Part shown: in pieces, positions 7,394 to 10,747 of the stretch
Position numbering within the stretch: the stretch's first letter is position 1
Layout of the letters: each line of letters begins with the position of its first letter
Source of the DNA: Lentimicrobium sp.
GTDB lineage: Bacteria; Bacteroidota; Bacteroidia; Flavobacteriales; Flavobacteriaceae
Assembly (NCBI GenBank): GCA_022758945.1
Contig: JAEMQE010000104.1
Span: 1-10,747 of the forward strand
Length of the DNA: 10,747 bases
Direction: 5' to 3'
Made by a program: the position numbers and the translations under genes
The notes under the pieces: generated by a model
Told to the model about the DNA's origin: nothing
Databases searched by the model: none
Seen by the model: only the letters and a program-made list of their open reading frames with translations

Positions 7394-8712
7394 TGTACTA
7401 AAGTTTTAATATTTATACTATAAATGACCGCCAATTTCATTAAGGTTTGCCATTTTTGAGACTGTGTTTTGTAAAGTGTTGCTTTTGCGAGTACCAAATC
7501 ATCTTCGTATTTTAAATAATCTTCCATACTCATTTGGTCTAGTTGATAACTCAAAACGGCTATTTTTTGAAGCTCTTCTTTATCCTTAATATTGTTTTGG
7601 TAGAGGTCGATGGAATTATCTAATACGATGAGGTTTTGTTTTAATTGTTGGGCTTGAGCTGCGAAATCGTCATTCAATTTTTGCAATTCATTTTGTGAAA
7701 CTTCTAAATCTAATTTCGTTTTATGAATTTGTACATATTGCGATTTATTAAAAATAGGAACTTTTACCACAAGGCTTGCCACGGTTAAATCGCCATTGAT
7801 TGAAGCATTGTTATTGTATGCTTTTGCAAAATTGTAGGAGTAATTTCCTTGTGCAAAAATAGACGGTAATAATTTTTCCTTTTCAGCTCTAATTACCAAC
7901 GAATCTGCACTAATTTTCTCTTGAAGCGGTTTGGTTATTTTTATTTCACCAGATTGAATCATTCCTATTTGTTCCATAGGAACGGCTTGGTTCAATACAA
8001 TTCCTGTTAGGGATTGAATGGAAGCAACAATATCTGATTTTTGTATTTCTAAATCATTCAAAAGCGTACTTACTTCATTAATAGAGGTATTGATATTCAA
8101 AGCGGTTGATCCAGCTGCACGACCATTATTTACTTTTATGTTTATGAATTCTTGCGTTTTTAATAGAGAAGTTTTCTTTTTTTCGAGAGCCATTTTTAAA
8201 TTCTCAATATAATTGAGATTGGCGTTTAAAGAAACTAAAATAGATTGATTTTTAAGTGTGTTAACGTATTCTTGCTCTTTGGCAGAAGCCACTATTTTTT
8301 TGGCTTGCTCTGACATTGTAAAAATCGATTTTACAAACAACGGCATTGCAATAGTGCCACCTAATCGATAAATATTAGAACTAAAAGGTTGTGCAATGCT
8401 TTGATTTTGAATTAAAGGAAGTAAATCGTTAGGAGGTACAGGATACATTCCGGTTGGTATTGAAGAATAATCATAACGACCAAAACCTTCCACTATTGGA
8501 TAAAATTGGCTGTTAATACTACTTTTGTACGTTTCTGCTTGTGCTGTTTTAAGGGCATCCGCTTTTGTTGTGGTACTTTTTTCTAATGCCAAGAACAAGT
8601 CGTTGATGGTGCTTTTTTGTTGCCCAACAACATTATTTGTGAGCAAAAGCATAGAAAAAATAAATAAATAAACTTTGTTATATTTATTTAACATTAAGAT
8701 TTTTGTTTTCAT
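7390..8712 (-). CDS. TolC-family outer-membrane efflux protein
   Basis: A 440-residue outer-membrane channel protein of the TolC/OMF family, close to the usual length. The N-terminus (to about residue 31, ending NNVVGQQ) is a signal peptide. The mature protein has the expected long Gln-, Asn- and Lys-rich alpha-helical stretches in two repeats (about 34-230 and 260-440), including NLNYIENLKMALEKKKTSLL in the first. It completes the tripartite pump with the next two genes. The start at 8712 overlaps the TGA of the thioredoxin gene in ATGA, indicating translational coupling. An alternative ATG six codons downstream (MLNKYNKV) would also leave a good signal peptide and cannot be excluded. Its stop overlaps the adaptor start, again by ATGA. 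Confidence 0.93.
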   Translation of the reverse strand: MKTKILMLNKYNKVYLFIFSMLLLTNNVVGQQKSTINDLFLALEKSTTTKADALKTAQAETYKSSINSQFYPIVEGFGRYDYSSIPTGMYPVPPNDLLPLIQNQSIAQPFSSNIYRLGGTIAMPLFVKSIFTMSEQAKKIVASAKEQEYVNTLKNQSILVSLNANLNYIENLKMALEKKKTSLLKTQEFINIKVNNGRAAGSTALNINTSINEVSTLLNDLEIQKSDIVASIQSLTGIVLNQAVPMEQIGMIQSGEIKITKPLQEKISADSLVIRAEKEKLLPSIFAQGNYSYNFAKAYNNNASINGDLTVASLVVKVPIFNKSQYVQIHKTKLDLEVSQNELQKLNDDFAAQAQQLKQNLIVLDNSIDLYQNNIKDKEELQKIAVLSYQLDQMSMEDYLKYEDDLVLAKATLYKTQSQKWQTLMKLAVIYSINIKTLVQ

Positions 8713-9089
8713 TTGATTCCTTTTTGTTGCAACATTTTTACAATTTCCTCTTCAGGAAAGAAGCCTTCGTGTCTAAAAAATTCTTTTCCGTTTTTATCCA
8801 AAAAGATTTGTGTTGGAATAGCTTCAAACGTAAAATTTTTGGCTGCTTCTTTTCCTTCTTTTGTCCAAACGTCATAGAAAATTACTTGGACTTTGTCTTT
8901 GTATTTTTCTTCGATAGCTTTTAATACCGGTTGCATTTGCTTGCAAGGAATACATCGAACGGAACCTAATTCGTAAAAAGTCACTTTGTAATTTTTTTTA
9001 GAAGCTGTTGCTGTTTGAGCATTTCCCTTGTAACTTGTTAATAGTATAAAGGTAAAAAGAATTAATAATGCTAAAGTTGGTGTTTTCAT
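8709..9089 (-). CDS. Exported thioredoxin-fold protein (CIPC)
   Basis: A 126-residue protein with a signal peptide (residues 1-25, hydrophobic core LALLILFTFILL, ending GNAQ) and a single thioredoxin domain. The active site is C46-I-P-C49 followed by Lys50, and the cis-proline loop is AIPT (90-93). FLDKNGKE (96-103) is the usual strand-turn after it. It should act in the periplasm as a thiol-disulfide oxidoreductase. CIPC differs from the CGPC of classical thioredoxin, so its redox potential may differ. It lies 4 bases after the permease gene and overlaps the TolC-like gene by ATGA, a tight link between a periplasmic redox protein and an efflux pump. Likely partners are the cysteines of the exported FmdE-like protein or of the permease; this is inference. 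Confidence 0.9.
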   Translation of the reverse strand: MKTPTLALLILFTFILLTSYKGNAQTATASKKNYKVTFYELGSVRCIPCKQMQPVLKAIEEKYKDKVQVIFYDVWTKEGKEAAKNFTFEAIPTQIFLDKNGKEFFRHEGFFPEEEIVKMLQQKGIK

Positions 9090-9093
9090 AATT

Positions 9094-10068
9094 TTATAAA
9101 ATAATATTAAATAAATAACCAGAAATAATAATACAAATAGTTACTACCGAGAAGAATATCGCAATCAATTTCCAGGTCATAACTTTTTTTAACAAAGTGG
9201 CTTCGGGGATTGAAAGTCCAACCACTGCCATCATAAATGCTATTGCGGTTCCTAACGGAATTCCTTTTTGCACAAATACTTGAATGATGGGCAAAACTCC
9301 CGCCGCATTGCTATACATTGGTACTCCTAAAATTACAGCCAATGGCACCGCAAATGGATTGTCTTTGCTGATGTATTCTTCGAAAAATCCTGTTGGAATA
9401 AACCCGTGCATCAAACCACCCAATCCTATTCCGATGATGATGTACCAAAAAACACTTTTGATTATTCCAAAAGCTTCCCGGAATATTTCAGGTAATCGTT
9501 GAACAAAGGGTATCTTCTCTTCTTCAAAATCACTTTCTTTTTCGGCGTTCGCCAAAATTCCTTGAACCCAAGGCGAAAGGTATTTTTCTAAATTCAACTT
9601 ACCTAAAATAAAACCGCCAATCATTCCGAGTAGAATACCGCTGGTTACATAAATGATGGTTGCTTTTAAACCAAACATTCCAATAAACATAGCAATGGCC
9701 ACTTCGTTTACCAATGGCGAAGTAATGAGAAACGCAAACGTAACTCCTAAAGGAATACCACCTTTTACAAATCCAATAAACAAAGGTACGGAAGAACAAG
9801 AACAAAACGGCGTAACCGCTCCAAAGGAGGAAGCAAAGAAATATTCTAAACCAAATAACTTATTTCGAGATAAAAAATTACGAACTTTATCCACAGGAAA
9901 ATAGGAGTTTACAACACCCATCACTGTAGTAATGAGGAACAATAAGATTAAAATCTTGATTGTGTCATAGATAAAGAAATTTAAGGCATCACCCAATTTA
10001 GATCCATTAGTAATGCTAAAAACACTATAAACAAGCCAATCGGCTAAACTTTGAACCCAGTCAAACAT
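9094..10068 (-). CDS. ArsP/DUF318-type permease
   Basis: A 324-residue inner-membrane permease of the ArsP_1 (formerly DUF318) family, of normal length. Hydrophobic segments occur at about 33-53, 74-99, 108-130, 136-155, 203-223, 240-265, 270-288 and 300-322. The family signature TPFCSCSSVPLFIGF (86-100), with Cys89 and Cys91, is followed by LITSPLVNE (114-122). The second half repeats the pattern as GVPMYSNAAGVLP (248-260) and GIPLG, without cysteines. A charged cytoplasmic loop (about 172-190) separates the halves. Characterised members export trivalent organoarsenicals (ArsP), and others are linked to copper or zinc. The CSC pair suits a soft metal(loid), but the substrate is not certain. 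It is preceded by a 70-bp gap with repeats and followed after 4 bases by the exported thioredoxin. An arsP symbol would overstate what is known. Confidence 0.88.
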   Translation of the reverse strand: MFDWVQSLADWLVYSVFSITNGSKLGDALNFFIYDTIKILILLFLITTVMGVVNSYFPVDKVRNFLSRNKLFGLEYFFASSFGAVTPFCSCSSVPLFIGFVKGGIPLGVTFAFLITSPLVNEVAIAMFIGMFGLKATIIYVTSGILLGMIGGFILGKLNLEKYLSPWVQGILANAEKESDFEEEKIPFVQRLPEIFREAFGIIKSVFWYIIIGIGLGGLMHGFIPTGFFEEYISKDNPFAVPLAVILGVPMYSNAAGVLPIIQVFVQKGIPLGTAIAFMMAVVGLSIPEATLLKKVMTWKLIAIFFSVVTICIIISGYLFNIIL

Positions 10069-10075
10069 AATTTTT

Positions 10076-10103
10076 GAATTACGAATTAGTAATTATGAAT
10101 TAC
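10076..10103. repeat. Four-copy 7-bp tandem repeat
   Basis: Four consecutive 7-mers fill this stretch: GAATTAC, GAATTAG, TAATTAT, GAATTAC (consensus GAATTAN, plus strand). They lie in the 70-bp gap just before the permease ATG. Such GAATTAC-like simple repeats are common between genes in flavobacteria (from general recollection). Copy number may vary between strains and alter the leader of the permease mRNA. Confidence 0.7.
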
Positions 10104-10119
10104 AATACTCAAATTGTAA
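10100..10119. promoter_or_regulatory. Perfect 7-bp inverted repeat in permease leader
   Basis: TTACAAT and ATTGTAA flank a 6-base loop (ACTCAA), forming a perfect dyad about 30 bases before the permease start and partly overlapping the last copy of the tandem repeat. It could be an operator or a short mRNA hairpin. No T-run follows on the minus strand, so it is not a good terminator. In such AT-rich DNA a chance dyad is possible. Confidence 0.3.
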
Positions 10120-10138
10120 CCCCAACTTGATTTTTTGA

Positions 10139-10525
10139 TTAACAACAGCCTGAAGTAGAGCAACAACCACCATCAGCACCTAAAACCGAAGCAGTATCGC
10201 CTTTAGTTGGAAAACCTTTTTGAACCCAACGGATGATGCCGTGTTCCATATTTACCACATTTTCATAACCGTGATTTACTAAAAATCCGGCTGCTCTTAA
10301 ACTACGTCCTCCACTTTCACAAACCATAACAACTGGTTTATCTTTTGGAATTTCTGTAAAATGTTCTTCAAAAACACTTAAAGGAATATTGATGATATTG
10401 GGTACATCATAAGCCAATTGTGCTACTTCGTCTTTCTCGCGAACATCTACTAATAATGCTCCTTCTTTAACCCATTTTTGTGTTGTAGTTGGGCAAATTT
10501 CTTTTACTAATGTTTGGTTTTCCAT
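10139..10525 (-). CDS. Single-domain rhodanese with cysteine-rich C-terminal tail
   Basis: A 128-residue cytoplasmic rhodanese (sulfurtransferase) domain: LLVDVRE (24-30), INIPLS (45-50), active-site loop CESGGRS (69-75) with catalytic Cys69, GYENVVNMEHGIIRW (86-100). The loop fits the C-x-x-G-x-R-S pattern, so it should carry persulfide. After the domain ends at about residue 108, a short extension finishes GADGGCCSTSGCC, with two CC pairs (121-122, 127-128) that could bind a soft metal or act as a secondary thiol acceptor. The extension is not needed for rhodanese activity. It starts 7 bases after the thioredoxin-like gene stops, and the permease follows after 70 bases. The DsrE-like protein at 236-598 is a plausible sulfur partner. 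Function is confidently sulfur transfer; the acceptor is unknown. Confidence 0.92.
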   Translation of the reverse strand: MENQTLVKEICPTTTQKWVKEGALLVDVREKDEVAQLAYDVPNIINIPLSVFEEHFTEIPKDKPVVMVCESGGRSLRAAGFLVNHGYENVVNMEHGIIRWVQKGFPTKGDTASVLGADGGCCSTSGCC

Positions 10526-10532
10526 TGTTTTA

Positions 10533-10747
10533 TTATTTTAAGAATTCTTTAATTTCATCTATTTGAGCAATTCTGCCTTTTACTTTAATCTCGTCGTCAA
10601 TCATCAAAACTGGTGTGGTCAAGATGTTGTATTTCATCATCTCTTCAATGTCTTCAATTTTGATAACTTCGGCTTCTATCCCTAATTGTTTTACCGCTTC
10701 TTCAACATTATGAAATGTTGTTTTGCATTTTGGGCAACCTGGGCCTA
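10533..10747 (-). CDS. Small thioredoxin-like protein (CPKC), 5' end outside window
   Basis: The last 71 codons plus stop of a short redox protein. The readable part starts GPGCPKCKTTFHNVEEAVKQ, with the CPKC active site at the very edge of the window. It continues to a cis-proline loop (ILTTPVLMIDDEI) and ends IDEIKEFLK. This matches the small redox-active disulfide (thioredoxin_3-like) family of about 75-80 residues, so fewer than ten residues are missing. No transmembrane segment is visible in the part present, so it is probably cytoplasmic. It may reduce the rhodanese encoded 7 bases downstream, or a metal(loid)-bound thiol. In Bacteroidota such genes often sit next to an ArsR-type regulator, which would lie outside this window; that is recollection, not seen here. 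Confidence 0.88.
   Translation of the reverse strand, partial: GPGCPKCKTTFHNVEEAVKQLGIEAEVIKIEDIEEMMKYNILTTPVLMIDDEIKVKGRIAQIDEIKEFLK

Noticed and set aside
8703..8924. Plus-strand open frame rich in Phe opposite the exported thioredoxin
   Set aside because: The Phe-rich translation arises from Lys/Glu codons of the thioredoxin read in reverse, and there is no independent support.

Overview
The window looks like a piece of a Bacteroidota genome, most likely a Flavobacteriia-type bacterium. The evidence is low G+C (roughly one third by eye), A-rich leaders in place of Shine-Dalgarno sites before most starts, exported proteins ending their signal peptides in 'AQ' or 'GQQ', and a GAATTA-type tandem repeat common between flavobacterial genes. 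Every gene lies on the minus strand, so transcription runs from base 10747 towards base 1. No plus-strand gene, tRNA, rRNA, CRISPR array or insertion sequence is visible, and no gap without a gene exceeds about 200 bases.

Region A, 10747 to 9094 (thiol and permease block): the 3' part of a small thioredoxin-like protein (CPKC), a single-domain rhodanese with a cysteine-rich tail, and an ArsP/DUF318-type permease with a CSC motif. A 70-bp gap before the permease holds a 7-bp tandem repeat and a short hairpin.

Region B, 9089 to 2171 (envelope block): an exported thioredoxin (CIPC), then a tripartite efflux pump (TolC-like outer-membrane protein, membrane-fusion adaptor, RND permease), then an exported FmdE-like protein and a carboxymuconolactone-decarboxylase/AhpD-like protein. 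Thioredoxin-TolC and TolC-adaptor each overlap by ATGA and the remaining gaps are 4 to 24 bases, so this is almost certainly one operon, probably including region A. A strong imperfect inverted repeat at 2069-2129 probably ends it.

Region C, 1974 to 1 (distal block): a full-length two-domain ChrA-type chromate transporter, a possible gene remnant directly after its stop, a DsrE-like sulfur-relay protein, and the 5' part of a second, cytoplasmic FmdE-like protein.

Taken together, the window combines export (RND pump, ArsP-like permease, ChrA) with sulfur and thiol chemistry (two thioredoxin-fold proteins, rhodanese, DsrE, AhpD-like) on both sides of the inner membrane. An inferred role is detoxification of a thiophilic metal(loid), oxyanion or reactive sulfur compound. 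The substrate cannot be read from the sequence, and no regulator lies inside the window. The least explained element is the pair of FmdE-like paralogues, one cytoplasmic and one exported, with different cysteine patterns.
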